Source: Ooceraea biroi
Taxonomy: Eukaryota > Arthropoda > Insecta > Hymenoptera > Formicidae
Length of the DNA stretch: 64,000 bases
Reading direction: 5' to 3'
Assembly (NCBI RefSeq): GCF_003672135.1
Contig: NC_039511.1
Coordinates: 2,382,464-2,446,463, forward strand
Position 1 is the first letter of the stretch, and the number at the start of each line of letters is the position of its first letter. The position numbers and the translations under genes are program-made. A model generated the notes under the pieces. It did not search any database and was not told the DNA's origin. It saw nothing but the letters and a program-made list of their open reading frames with translations. Below, piece by piece: positions 23,395 through 36,581 of this stretch.

Positions 23395-26300
23395 TCGACA
23401 CAATAGAGCCATTTCCATTAGACCCCAATAACTTTTTCCAATAAAGAATTATTATAATACCTTTGCGCATAATCGAAATTTTTATTATTCTACGCTGCTG
23501 CTATTACTTAAAAAAAATCGCTGTATTATCAAAATGTGCAAAGCAAAAACTAACTGTATGAATTAAGCGCTTTTGGTACACAGCGCAGCGGTTAGCTCAT
23601 TACAAAATGTGCATTTTGATACAACTGAAATTTACGTCCGTCTTCTTGGCACGGAAACCGAATTTTATGCAGCTGCGTGGCATCTTCGTCCGCAATGCGA
23701 TGCGCCGTCTCGACTGTCTCCTTATTTATCGCGGAGTGATCCGAGTACACAAGTACTCGAAAACCTTCCGAGTTACCGGATTAATTCCCAAATGCAGTCG
23801 TAACGGCATCCAACACTCTGCAATGCCAATAAACATCTACACGCACAACAGACACGAGCAAATGTACCGATGACTTCTAGAAAATATACACATTTCTATT
23901 TTTCATCGCCTTGTCGTGCAATTTCACGTTTACTGCCTAAACTTATCTTCAAATACAAATTATGTATTTACATATATTTATATTCAAGCATTTACATCAA
24001 AGTCATCTAAATTTTTGTTGTTTTGTCAAGATTTCGACTTATTACCGTAATCCTATTCTCAAATATCTTCTACAACAATTCGATTAATAGAAAAATCAAA
24101 AACTCGACAAGTTACAAGCTCGCTCGTCTCTAATATGTTTCAATTACGCACCGACTTGATTGAGTCGCTCGAATGTACATTCTATTATATCACGGCAAAT
24201 TGATGCTCGCTTCTCGAGCACCATCAAGTTCACATTAATGACCAGCGTAATTGATGACGAAGTGCTAGGGCGACGACAATTTTGGGAGCACCGAACGCAT
24301 CTTCCGCGAACGCATTTCGATTGCGTGAGCGCATCGCGGGCGCTGCACCTGCCGGCCAGCAGTACATATTGCATTCTGGTGGGATGTGAGCTATTTCGGG
24401 AGATCGCAGAAGCCCGCATCACAGCAGCAGCAGCAGCAACAGCGTCACACTGTCTGTGAGGCACACGTGCCACGGTGCTAATGGCTCATTCAGGATGCGA
24501 CCGCACGAGCGAATTGAAGTCAAAGGGGTCCCGAGACCCGCGGACGGACGGATAGACGGATGGTTAGGCTAATTCGACGACCGTCGCGGAATCCGCGCGA
24601 TTTCGTCCGACGACGGCACGCACGCTCAAAGAAGTTCCGACCGCATGTTCTCCGCTACTTTAGAAACGCTGTTCCGCGGTCGATGCCACTCACGGCTTCC
24701 GCGCGCTTCTGCCGTATTCCGAGGATCATCGGTACGCGTGATTATTTTCAGGTATGCGCGGCTCGCGGGGAACGCTTTTTTCCTCCTCTCGTTTTTGCTG
24801 GCGCGATCTGTATATCTCTGTCAGGTGTGTATGTGAAACGCGGAGATCCTTCCAATTAAAATGATTGTTTTAAGGCGTACGAGTCAGCCGGCTGGAGAAA
24901 AAGTGATGTTCTCGGTAACAACATCGTGTAGCAGAATGCAGCAGAGTGCACGAGAGAGGAGAGACCGCAGATACAGGCTAGGCAAAGATTAGTTGATTAT
25001 AATTACACGGTTAGCCGACAGGATGAAACTGTGAGAATGTTCATATTACAAAACAATTTCCTGTTTGCTTAAGTCGTCTCATTAAATCGCCTCGTTAAAA
25101 TGTCGTTGATGAGAGTTGTTTGATTTTTCGCTGCTTAGATGGAAAGAAGCCACTGACGTGAAGCACGGACTCGTTGTCAGATCAAAAGGGGAACTGCCCG
25201 CCCCCGACAGGTTCGCCCCCGCGGAATAGAACAGTCCAGAAGACACGCGATGCATCCATCCCGGCGCGGGATGTACGCGAACGTGACGTGACACCGGATC
25301 CGCCTCCGGTTGCTCGCTCACTCCGATGCAATTCAGCCGGCATCGCTCGGTTATTACCCCCGAGTAACTTCTCTCGGGTGTTTCCTCCCCTTCCGAGACG
25401 CGGCGGCCGTTTCCTCCCGCCCGACAGGCGGACAAATCGTCTCTCGCTGCCCGGAAATTCTCCCACGATTGCACTCGGGGAATAATGCGGCGAGAGCCGA
25501 GGGCCACGACGAGTCCGTGCACTCGCGAGTCTCAACCTCGACGATGATTACCGGGTCCGAAGGGATCGAAGTGTAACCCTCGGTACCGAGACCCTATCTC
25601 GTTTGTCAAGTAACTACGTCGCGTCCAGGAACGAAACGTCACGGCGTCTTGGTCTTGCGGTCGGCTAGTTGCAAGTCGGCTGAGAAGCAAGTCCGCCGCG
25701 AGATGAATGCCAATCGCGTTCGCAGTATTTGTACCCTTCAGATATTTCCTGTCGAATTCTGTCTGTTAAAATAAAAATTGATATTGAGACAATTCCGATA
25801 ATCTTGTATCCTTACGTGAAAATATCGGCGATGTTAATTAAAAGCGCTGTCATAACTCGCAAAATATCGTGTGAATTATCTATCGCATGCTCTCGCATTC
25901 GAATATTGCGATCATAATTTTAGCAAATCGTTCCATTTCCTAAATCACGCGATTTTCATGGGCGAGCCGATCTTCGTCTTCCTTTCTCTGTTCCGATCGC
26001 CGCGTCCTGCACGGATGATATTAATCTGACGATTTATAGAGGACGACAGTACCGAAAGGGACGAAATTCATGATCTTCCCCGTTCCGGCTGGTCGCCGCT
26101 CTCTTTTGCCGCGCCATAGTCGCCATACGTCTCCTAATAAAGTTTCGTCCCACTTTATTGCGAAGTTATTGAATATGTCGTCCATTCCTCACCGTGATTT
26201 ATACTTCCTGCCTTTACCTGACGTTTGCTCACTGCGGTCGGAGATCTTCTCCCGCAGCTGTCGTGTAAATAATTATGACGGTATAAAAGTTTCCGGAGGC

Positions 26301-29300
26301 GAACGTCAACGTCTCCTGCTAAGCCGCGTGGCCCGCAATCGAAAAAATGACGAAACCCATCGTGGACGGTAGCTTAATGCTAGGTATACCTCTGGGGACG
26401 CAGGACCGATAGCTGTGAAAATGAGTTATGGGGAAATCATAAACCTGTCAGTATCGCGACTTGATTTATCGAGAAAAAATCTAAATCTCTCGTGGGATCT
26501 CTCTACGCGACTGTGGATATTCTGGAAATTTTTTGAAGGATCCATCGCTGGACCAGTTTTTAAATCCACTACAACAAAATGATGGACGCAACGATCCGGT
26601 CTTCTACGTTTCGGATTACGTAATGTAATCTTCTCACGATGTTTAGTTACGAAACAGATTTTCGAATTACACACATGCATACACATACGAAGAATACGTC
26701 TACATGGAAGAATTAAGCGTACTTTAGAATTATTTATACGCCTCGTGGGCGAAGTGCGAGATTTCGAAACGAGTTTTACCTGAGACAATACGAACGTCGC
26801 GCTTTTTCATTAGATGTGTTCGTTATCTCGTGAGGAAATCACGATTCAGGCGGTACAACGCCGCTTCTGAATAAAAACGAAACGTTAATATCGCGAAGCC
26901 GATATAGAGTTAGCGATTGACGACGTACCGCTAAATTAGCTTTCTAACGCTGGAGGCTCATGAAAATACACGACGAACGAGATTGTTTTGCGGCCGGCCT
27001 ATTACCGCCACAATAATTAAGCGTGCAGCGTTTGTGATACTTTAGTTTTAAATTCAGAAAAGAGAGAGTCGATTATTCGCGGCGACGATGACATGAATAT
27101 GTACGGTGGTTCCTTAACACCTCGCGTGTTTAATAAACTTGAATTTTTAACCACCAAGGAAAGCACATGCATAATGCATTTTGCAGCGCATAGCGAGCGT
27201 TAAGTGTGTACCATGAATATTCTTTTCACGATATTTCTCGCGGAACCGCTTGCTGCGGCTGAGAGCTTAATTACTTAAACGTACATAATTCCGTAAATAA
27301 ATTTGCCACGGTCCCGCCATGTAATCAGACATTTCCCATTCGGTACGAATTCGCAAATCTCCCACTTACGTACAATCGTACGGAAAATTTTAACTCTGCA
27401 TCCGATTGCAGTTGTAAATCGTGTACACCCACCATGTCGCGTCACTGTCCGATTAATTAACTTACTCTAAGCGCGCACTTCAGCGATTGTTATCGCGTTT
27501 CTTTCTCGACCATTGTTCTCCGTTTCGCGCGCGCATTCGAGTAAGTCTCCGTAGCAAGAAGCCGTGTTCCAACGCGTCTAGACGATAAAGCTCCGGCTGT
27601 GTGATGCCCAGTGGATACTGGAATTACGACTACCGGTTTTCCGTTGGAGGAGCACCGTGGAGAAGGCTCGAGAGACTCCCGCCCTCCATGGAATGTATTA
27701 CGAAACATTCGCGGAAAATCTTAACCCGTTACGTCGGACGGACATTCACCTCTCTGCGGGACCCGCTCGCGGATCACGCTCGCGTATAAATAATTTATTT
27801 GTGTCGTTATCGCATACGCTGTAATTTATCCGTTGTGTATGCGATGAAAGTCCAAGGTGCTTCGCGCAATCGGCAAGTATACCGTAAAAAAAGAAAAACT
27901 GCGCGTTGGCCGTGTCTAAAAAAACAAACGTGCCGTGTGGAATAAAATAATGCATGATAAAAATTCGAGCTTGTCATCGCTCGTGTAAATGTCTGCACAA
28001 GAAACTATTCTAAAAGAGAGAATCGTGCACTTTTCACCGGCCTCGGGATGAGTTGCCACGACGGCAAATGCACATGATTAATGATGATTAATCTTGACGA
28101 TAATCTGCAAATGATGTTGGAACGGAGTTATCCGCTTTATTCCCGTATAAACTTTCGCTTTCACATCGCGATATATCACTCTTTGCATTATGCAAATTTT
28201 GCGAGTAAACGAACCGCATCTAAGCATCAAGAACGACATTAAATGATAAATAATAATAAAGTAGATGTTGTGAAAGCGAGGGCTTTGAACATCAGACACT
28301 CCCAAACGACAAGCACCGTAATTTACAAGATAAAACACAAAAGTCAAATCCGCGAATTTATCAGATGACGTTGCGTACAAAAATTTTGATTGGCGATTCT
28401 GAACCTGTTGCCAGGAGACAGATAAATCAAGATTTATCTGTGACGCTTATATACTTCGTTTTAACGCAATGCCGGTTAAAAGATGTGACGGTAGTGGTGT
28501 CCGGAACACGCCGAGACCGAACGCGACGTGCTCAGGATTCTGCGTTAGGACTTTCTAATCGCATTCTGGCTCTTTCGGGCTTCAATAGTCCCGAAATTGC
28601 AATCGCGCGCGATAATTGGGCATACTTGGCACAATTTCCGCGGTATTTTATCGGAGCTGAGTGAATTTACGGTTCGGGAATGGATCGAGAGTGGGGTCCA
28701 GGCGTATCCACCCGAGAGGTGCGATCTGCTATCTCAATTCCTCATCTTACGGTGAACCGAGCGCCGGGCGGCCGTGCCGAGAGATATCTCTCCGCTGTCT
28801 ACAACTTTTCGAGCTGTCCCTATTTTAACTAAACTGGTTCCGGACTTCGTTCCCTAATGGGATTAGTGGGATTAGCATCTGATCTCACCTTACCAACGAA
28901 TATGCGCAGGGGGATACGCGCTGCGCGCGCGTGCGCACGCACGCACGTGCGTGTGTTGCTCGTTAGTGCAATACGCGCGGCGGTCCGTATCCATGCCGAT
29001 TCAAACGCCAGATTAGTTCGGACCAGCAATTTATTTTGTACTCTCGTGTGGACACCCTCCAATCCCGCTCCTCTCTCCGTCTCGTTCTTTCCCTCTCATC
29101 CGGCTTTCATCCTATTTCGTTACGAAATAGCGCGTTTGTCAAAAAAATCCTCGCGATTATTCTCGATACGCATGCTTTTTGTTACGGGATATTTGTTACG
29201 GGGATTTTTCTGGGAAGCCGTCTCACGTGGGATTAGGATTCTATTTCTAATCCTTCCGCGGAGGATTAATTTAAGCCTTCCCTGCGCGCGCCACGCAATA

Positions 29301-30582
29301 TCCCGCTCTCTCTCGTATCTTGATAATGAAATTTTAAATAAAGTTTTTATGCTGAAATTCAGTTAAAACTAGCTGAAGGGTAATCTTGGTTAGTACTTCG
29401 TAGCTTTTTGTTGCCGTGCATGCATACGATTTAATTACCCTACTTTGCTTATCCGCTTTTACATCCCTTTATCTCGAGTAAAGTCCAACGGCTTGGTGCC
29501 GACGTTTCTGTCAACCGTGAAAATAGCTACTCTTTCCTCGCGTTTTACATCGTGGCGTCCATCGGTTTATCGCGCGATCAAAAACGGACAAGTGGAATAC
29601 GAGGAGGACGCGATTATCGTCCCTCTTCTCCGTAAGCAGATGAAACGAGAGATGCAACGAGAAGAGCAGCTAACATGGGAATGACGATCGTTCCTGACGA
29701 GGCGTGAAGAAATTCAAATAAATTCGTCCGATACGATCGCGTCTTCTTGCTCGACTTCTGACGGCTTTGTCCGCGCAACCGCAGCGGCAGGTTTCTCATA
29801 TTTTTCCGCTCCAGGAAAGAATGAGCAGGAATTTACCTTTTTCGACGAAGCACGAGATAAAGATCGCCGGAATCTGTACAGTAGACTGCGTTGTCTTCGT
29901 TAATCTCCCTTGGTAAACTACGCGAGCCAGTTTTCTATTCACTGACATAAACTTTCGAGGATAAACAAGTGTAATGTCAGGTGTAATGTTACTGTATGCG
30001 CTCTTATTTTATGCGAATAAAATATTGTGCATCACTCTCACTATAATGATACAAGACGATCAGTTTTATTCAATTGATGCATATTTTTGAGAATTTTCTT
30101 ATTTTAGAAATAATAACATTTTTCGACATGCGCGTAATTTTAAGATCTCAGGTAGTGAACGGGACGGTGATAAAATCTCAGCTGATTTTGTCGGATCTGG
30201 TTTCGTGGTTCTTTGTAAAGAGATCCCCTTTTTGCGTTAATAACGCCACGATGAGTGTCCGCGTCTCCTCGGATTTCAGACATCTTCCTTTCCCGTTGAT
30301 CAATTACGTTCGCTCCTCTTACTGTCGCCCCATTATGCGCATAAATCGAGCGATAAATATACGGCAGCTCACCTATCGCGCGGCGATGGTGCAAGGCGAA
30401 TTAAGGACACAATTTTTCCTGCTCGTTTCCGTCGATGAAAGTAGCGTAACGAGCAATGACATGGTAAAAAGGTGTCTATCCACTCCTGACTAACCACTTT
30501 TTATTAAAGTTCACGTAAAACTTTAATAACATTTTTTTTAAATTGGAATTCATTAGCAAAAATGTAGAGATATACATTTATA

Positions 30583-31336
30583 CAGGGTGAGGCACCGAAA
30601 ACAGGCCACCTGAATATCTAGGCTGTTATTGGTGATAGAACAAAATGTGTCAGACCAAACTTGCATGGTTTCGAGGGACACATAATTTGTTCTAAATAGT
30701 TTTTTATTAGGTGGACGCGTAGAGGTCATATGAAGGTCAACTTCGTTTTTTTAAATGGTATGATATGTTTTTTTACGTACCATCTAGTAGAGCGTTTGAA
30801 GATGCGCACATTGATCTACGGGTCAAAATCATTCAAGGTCACTGAAGGCTAAAATTTCTAAGTGCTAGAACTTTTTCATTTCTGAGTTTACGGTATTTTC
30901 AATAGCAGAGAACTCTAGGCAATATAAAAAATAATGATATCATCAACTCAGAACTCCTCTGAGAAGAAAAAATTTTAAACTCGAGAACTTTTTCATTTCT
31001 GAGTTTACAGTATTTTTAATAGCAGAGAATTCTAGGCAATATAAAGTAAATTATTTTCCCTTGCAGTTGGCCTTCAGTGACCTTGAATGATTTTGACCCG
31101 TAGATCAATGTGCGCATCTTCAAACGCTCTACTAGATGGTACGTAAAACAACATATTATACCATTTAAAAAAACGAAGTTGACCTTCATATGACCTTTAC
31201 GCGTCCACCCAATAAAAAATTATTTAGAACAAATTATGTGTCCCTCGAAACTATGCAAGTTTGGTCTGACACATTTTTTTCTATCACCAATAACAGGCGA
31301 GATATTCGGGTGGCCTGTTTTAGGTGCCTCACCCTG
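30583..31336. mobile_element. Foldback element, 754 bp, TA-flanked (Tc1/mariner type)
   Basis: Arms of about 267 bp (30583-30849 and 31070-31336) are near-perfect inverted copies. The ends begin CAGGGTGAGGCACCGAAAAC, against CAGGGTGAGGCACCTAAAAC on the other side. TA lies at each boundary. The loop of about 220 bp holds 1.5 copies of a 117-bp repeat. There is no transposase. The first seven bases (CAGGGTG) are shared with the elements at 7.74 and 49.53 kb. Frames across the arms (for example from 31190) are chance. Confidence 0.88.
30867..31046 (-). repeat. 117-bp tandem repeat, 1.5 copies, inside a foldback loop
   Basis: AGAACTTTTTCATTTCTGAG starts a unit at 30867 and again at 30984, exactly 117 bp apart. 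Read on the minus strand, the unit carries the same ordered landmarks as the 5.8-kb array: TTGCCTAGAGTTCTC, ATGAAAAAGTTCT, TTAAAATTTTTTCTT and GAGGAGTTCT. The sequence between the landmarks has diverged. Confidence 0.88.
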
Positions 31337-31338
31337 TA

Positions 31339-34300
31339 TATTTCTTATTTTGCTTTTATCAATAGTATACGCTATTTAAATATCTCGTCCTGTTGAACCT
31401 GTCAATAGTAAATAATTCAACAAACTGGAAAAACTGGAGGGAAAAATTAATATTTACCCAAGAATATAATTTTTCTACTCGCATGAAATATGAAAATTGC
31501 AATTTCGTATCTTTCAGTATTAAGTCTTTATAATCGCATTTCTTTATTTATCTACGTACGTATCTAAATATCGCTATTTGCATATTAAATTACATGTATC
31601 TCAAAATTAATTTTCCCAAGAGAGAAGTTATCACATTCGCCAAAGAACATATTTGACATCCCTCCTCCGTAACGCGGACCTCACGAGACATCCCGCAATC
31701 GCGTGATGCATCGAGTATTACGCGATTACACGCGCGCGTTCAGCATCGCGTGTGTGCAGCCGTGCTCGACGATCGGTCATAAATGATATTTGCATTAACG
31801 AGGCGATCTATGAGGACCGAGGGTGCGCTGACACTTGGTTAAACCTTCGCGAGGACATTGTAAATCCTTTCTCATCGTTCTCCCCTCGTGTGAACGTACT
31901 CGCCGGCCGACAGATTTATCATGCGCCATTTAAATGGCGCGTAGCGCGTACTCCACTACCGAGTGCATCGCATGCGGTATGTCTGGGATGTTTCACGGGA
32001 TATCCGCCGTGGAAATCGATTCGTCGCGGTTTATTGCAATGTGAAAATACACGGGATGTCCGTGGCGCATTATGACGCGGACTACTTGCGGAGTTTCGGC
32101 GTACAGATGAGAAGAATCATCGCTACGCGTCCTCGATGATTTCCGTAATAAGTATCTCGAGCACTAGATTGCCCTAGTAAATCCTCAAAGTAAATACCAT
32201 TCAGCAGCTACGCGCGCTACTTGCAAACGATAAAGAGATTAAATGGGACATAACGAAGCGGAAACGCCCGCGGCGTAAAGGATTCGTAATACGCGAACGT
32301 AACGTTTGTACCATCGTATAATCGTCATGCAGGAGGCCTTCCGGTAAAAAGAAAGCGCGCGCGCGAGGTCCCTGATACCGCGCAATTAAAGAGGCAATAA
32401 AGGCACGAATAATGCCGTGCGTATATAAAACAACTTTCGAAATAAACGCGCCCGTATACACCCGTTTCGCCCCTCGCGAGACTTCCGAGCGCGGGTGCGC
32501 GCCATTCGTCGCGCAATAAAACGCGCTCGTGCGCCATGAGCGTCTCGCCATGGGCGATGCTTTATGTCCCCGTTACGACAATAGACGATATTATCCCCCG
32601 ATATCGATGGCGACATCGGCAAGGGAAAAGGGACGGAAGAGGAGTTCCGACAGAACGAGAGGCAGCGGAGATTTCGTGGATTTCGTAACAGAGGGAGATC
32701 TCGCTTGAAAAACTGCAAAATCCTCCTCCGAGAGATTGCAAGTACGCGAGCGGGTTTCCCCCCTGTGCGGGAGCCACGTTGAGTACGTGGCACGCGTGTG
32801 GTCCTCGCGTGTTGACCCCAGTTTGAACCGTGCCACGAGGAGGGAAAGAGAGAGAGAAAGGTGGATATATAAGGATTCTGATGTACGGCTTCGGGCGCGA
32901 GCGTTATTTCTTCGGATGCACACTCCGGTTGCACTCCGTCGCATCCTTTGCGCCGGCGTTTTTTACGGACACGGTCGGAGCCCCGGGGAAAATATTTACG
33001 TCTTCGCCGGGGGACGGAGGGAAGGCAGGAGGGACGAAGAGGAAGACGAATGAGAAACGGTCGTCCATCGACGTCCGCGCGCGCGGGACGCGAAAAAATT
33101 TATAAGAGTCGCTGGTAAGATTTACAAACGGGATCTCGCTCCGGTCGTAAAACGCGATCCGGCGAAATACAGTTCGCCTAACGGAACGAGATGGGTGGCG
33201 GGAAGCGGCGAAATTAAAGCGGAAACGATATTGACCCCGGCGAACACTCTCGGGTCGCGACCTGCGAGAGCCGCGTGCGAGTATGTGCCCCCCCGCGGCA
33301 GAAAACTTGCGTGTCACCGGCACTTGCGTGCCGAGAGAACAATGGGTCGGCGACGCGCTTCCCGTCATCAAGCTCAATTTCACGTGATCATCGCGGCACT
33401 TCTCGATTTCTAAATATTTCTATAGCGCGACAGACAATTCGTCCTAAAACAGAATATTTCAGAATATTTAAATTCGGTCAGATTTAATCTGACTGAAAAT
33501 TCCTTTGTCATTTGAATCCTTCGAAACGAGTATCTTCGCTTTTCCGGAGTCTTCCATCAAACTACCCGACGATTTGGCGGCGGCGTGACTTAGCAGGCTA
33601 ACTATGCACACGGTTTGTTTTCACTTTCGCTCGCAATCGGAGGCCTATCGCGGATCCGACGTACATGACGTTCGCGAAAGCGCTTCTGAATCACGTTCAC
33701 GTGGCGCAAACAATTCAAGGAAGCGCCGGCAGCGCGCGGGTACACGTTTCCTCTTATCGGCGAGTCCGGTGAAATCAGCAGGTAGCGTACTCGCTGCATA
33801 CTCGTATACTCGTATACACGTATACGTATGGTGAGCTTTCCTTGACCGTGGTACTCTCGGTGGTTCTGCGCGGCGAACCGACAGGATCGGCTCTCTGGCT
33901 GCACGCTCGTATCCTGATCGTCCTGATAGTGTTACGCCATCGTAACACGGCCGGTTGATATCTGATGGCTCGTCGCGGTACCCCGTGGTGAATTCTTGCC
34001 CGGCAGTCCGACGCAGCTTTCGTTGCTGCCGTTCCTAGACGCCGCGGTTCCCGCCTGGATCGTTAGCCGATGCTAATTTGACAAGCTGCCCGATCATAAA
34101 GGCAATTTCCGATCTTGTCCGCCGCTTGATACACGAGATCGCTGATGTGGGAATTGATCCTGTTTGTATAAGTACGATGATGGGAGATTGCATGGCCGCG
34201 GCGAACGTACGATCGTTGATTGGATTTCGTGATGACAGGAAGTGTCTCTCTCTCTCTCTCCTCGATATCAATTCTGACGACGGAGAAAGTACTTGCATTG

Positions 34301-35291
34301 CGACTTCTTAATATTATACACATGCAACCTTCGGTGCCGAATATCTGCGTTGTTTGCATCCCGAAACCGAAATTTTACAAATATTATAAATTTTGAGTGA
34401 GAGACCGTGAAGAATAAGAGTGTTATCTACAATCAAGTCTCAGGGACGCACTTATAAATAAAAACAACCGGCTAACAAAGACTCCAAGTATTTTAATCGA
34501 AGATTCTCTCAGATTTCTACAGAATCTCGTAAAAGTGCACGGTATCTTCAACACGTTCGCGTTGGCCTCTCCAAAGTTGGGAAAGAGATCACATTTTACG
34601 ATCACTCGCCGTGCAAAGTGTCGCACGTCGGTTGACGGCTAACTCGCGAGGCACGTAACGGGGACGTGCCTCGAATCAGGGAACTCCCAGACGTATCACA
34701 AGTTGCGGCGCGCAGATGACAGGCATCATCGCGAGTTTAGCACGCTCGACTGCTAACTGTGCGCGAGTCGGGAAACGAGATACGGTTGTAACGCGAGGAC
34801 GCGCGATTTCATCGAGGATCGAGCGCTCGATACATTCAGGCTCGTTCTCGCTCGGCGCGTTGCAGCGGATACGATAGGAATCTGCGAACCGTTGCATTCT
34901 GCCTAATCGCTAAATCGCTGGAAGCCTACCTAAAAATGCGCCGCGGCGCCCAGTCTGCGTCACGAGGCAATCGAACGACGATCCTCGAACCGGGGGACCG
35001 GTGTCAGAGGCCGAACTACCGTTCGCTCGCGGCTTCCTCGTGGAAGCGACGCGAGGAACAGGGATGGATTGAGACATTTCACGTAAATGCCGTCGGGCAT
35101 AAAACAGTAACGAAGGACGGGTCAGCTATCCCGGAGCGTTGCTTCTCTTCGATTCGTAATTTAACTTGGACATTTTAATTAAACTGATATAATCAAAGCG
35201 AAGTTAAGACTGACGATTAACGTGGCAACAGACATCCGCGCGAAACAAGAAAACGAACTAAACTATTCCACTGCAATAGAAGCAGCCAATA
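31339..35291. other. Non-coding DNA, CpG-rich in the centre
   Basis: AT-rich at 31.35-31.65 kb, then strongly CpG-rich at 31.7-33.4 kb, where frames of up to 182 codons overlap in several frames on both strands. None has a domain. A TATATAAGG motif at about 32870 lacks a supported start site. A (TC)n run lies at 34244-34263. A short CTCGTATA-type tandem lies near 33.80-33.83 kb. Confidence 0.5.
34244..34263. repeat. (TC)n microsatellite
   Basis: About ten TC units are directly visible. Confidence 0.9.
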
Positions 35292-35293
35292 TA

Positions 35294-36579
35294 TTGGGTC
35301 ATTAAGTATGAAACTTTACAAATGTAAAAGCGCCATCTTTAACATTTGTTATCTCAAATTTGGCGCCAGACGTCAGTATCAGGCTAGGTTAGTGTGATAG
35401 ATGTATGTTCGCTCTTCAAATGTCATATTTGTTTCTTCAAATATCTTCATTAGTTTTATTGGTGGATTCTTTTTTATAGAACTGTGGAAAAGTCCAAAAT
35501 TCGTGTGATTTATGAATATGAGTTCCGCTGTGGAACCACAGTGTCGGAGACAGCTCGTAATATCAACGCTGTATTTGGTGAAGGTTCAACTACTAAAGCA
35601 ACGGTGGGCAATTGGTTCAAAAACTTGAGAGATGGAGATTTCAGCCTCGCTAATGAGCCACGTGGAAGACCAAAGACGAAGGTGGATAATGATCACTTGA
35701 GAGCCGTAGTAGAGTCCGATCCATCTCAAAGTACACGTGAATTGGCATCGATATTCAATGTTTCCATACCCACCATATTGGTTCATTTAGCTGCAATTGC
35801 TAAGATAAAGAAGTTGGACAAATGGGTCCCGCACGAATTGACCGATGCGCAGCAGGCGCAACGTCTAGAGGCTTCCCTTTCTTTGCTTTCCCGTCACAAA
35901 AATGAATCTTTTTTTAATCGAATTGTGACCTGCGATGAAAAGTGGATACTCTACGACAATCGTAAACGCTCACGTCAGTGGTTGAACGCTGATGAACCAC
36001 CGAGACATCACGCGAAACCCAACATTACACAGAAGAAGCTTATGGTGACTGTTTGGTGGTCCAGGTCAGGTGTTATCTACTACAACTTTATGAAACCTGG
36101 TACATCGATAACGGCTGAAGTATATTGCAAGCAACTGGACGAAATGATGCAACAACTTGCTATTAAACAACCGAAATTGGTCAATCGGTCAATGCCAATG
36201 CTGTTGCATGATAATGCTCGACCGCACACTGCACGACTGACCGTGGCAAAGCTACGGGAGTTGGAATTGGAAACTCTCCGTCATCCACCATATTCACCAG
36301 ATCTATCACCTACCGACTATCACTTCTTCCGGAATTTGGACAACTGCTTGGTGGGAAAATTCTTCAATTCTCAACAGGCAGTCGAAACAGCCTTCCGCGA
36401 CTTCATCGATTCCCGTACTCTTGGCTTCTATAGTAGAGGCATAGACCAACTACCACTAAAATGGCAGAAGTATGTAGATAACATGGGCGCATACTTCGAT
36501 TGAAAATAAATCATGTCCATGTGCCAAAAAATGCAAAAGTTTATGTTCTATTTGTAAAGTTTCATACTTAATGACCCAA
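35294..36579 (+). mobile_element. mariner element (cecropia/irritans-like), 1286 bp, best preserved
   Basis: The terminal repeats begin TTGGGTCATTAAGTATGAAA and are identical over about 30 bases at both ends. TA flanks the element (35292-35293 and 36580-36581). One uninterrupted transposase frame fills the interior. Identical ends and an open gene mean a recent insertion. It is a different lineage from the other three mariners in the window. Confidence 0.98.
35484..36503 (+). CDS. mariner transposase, full DD34D frame, GTG at the start position
   Basis: This frame of 339 codons encodes a cut-and-paste transposase that would act in the nucleus on its own terminal repeats. The helix-turn-helix DNA-binding half spans about residues 1-110, with a GRP motif at 61-63. 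WVPHEL is at 114-119. The catalytic core has D151 (CDEKW), D243 (LHDNARPH) and D278 (SPDLSPTD), with the canonical 34-residue spacing. The end FYSRGIDQLPLKWQKYVDNM is typical of the family. The C-terminus is complete, and AATAAA follows directly at 36505. The first codon is GTG. No in-frame ATG lies upstream before a stop (TAG at 35451-35453), and the next in-frame ATG is in the catalytic half. The start was therefore probably lost by ATG to GTG, or initiation uses GTG weakly. By memory the protein resembles Hsmar1-type transposases. Confidence 0.93.
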   Translation: MEKSKIRVIYEYEFRCGTTVSETARNINAVFGEGSTTKATVGNWFKNLRDGDFSLANEPRGRPKTKVDNDHLRAVVESDPSQSTRELASIFNVSIPTILVHLAAIAKIKKLDKWVPHELTDAQQAQRLEASLSLLSRHKNESFFNRIVTCDEKWILYDNRKRSRQWLNADEPPRHHAKPNITQKKLMVTVWWSRSGVIYYNFMKPGTSITAEVYCKQLDEMMQQLAIKQPKLVNRSMPMLLHDNARPHTARLTVAKLRELELETLRHPPYSPDLSPTDYHFFRNLDNCLVGKFFNSQQAVETAFRDFIDSRTLGFYSRGIDQLPLKWQKYVDNMGAYFD

Positions 36580-36581
36580 TA

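Larger units (their letters stand above)
21366..30580. other. Long non-coding stretch with microsatellites
   Basis: No gene is recognised in over 9 kb. Visible items are a (GC)n run at 22883-22898, a 12-bp unit (AGAAGTCTTTCG) repeated 2.8 times at 23361-23394, a (CAG)n run at about 24421-24441, and a GC/GCAC-type low-complexity run at about 28921-28953. Frames of 100-170 codons at 24.1-24.9, 25.1-25.6 and 28.8-29.4 kb overlap on both strands without domains. A 139-codon frame at 30074-30493 is likewise anonymous. AT-rich pockets at 23.4-23.55 and 23.9-24.1 kb hold nothing visible. Confidence 0.5.

Noticed and set aside
29614..29799. Short minus-strand frame with a signal-peptide-like end (MLAALLVASLVSSAYG)
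   Set aside because: The frame stops four residues after the putative cleavage site, and there is no GT donor nearby to splice onward. It is probably chance.
30074..30493. 139-codon plus-strand frame
   Set aside because: It has no domain, its composition is like the surrounding non-coding DNA, and a frame of this size is expected by chance in 64 kb.
32386..32934. 182-codon minus-strand frame
   Set aside because: It lies in a CpG-rich block where five other frames on both strands are also open. It has no domain, and arginine and serine runs reflect composition.
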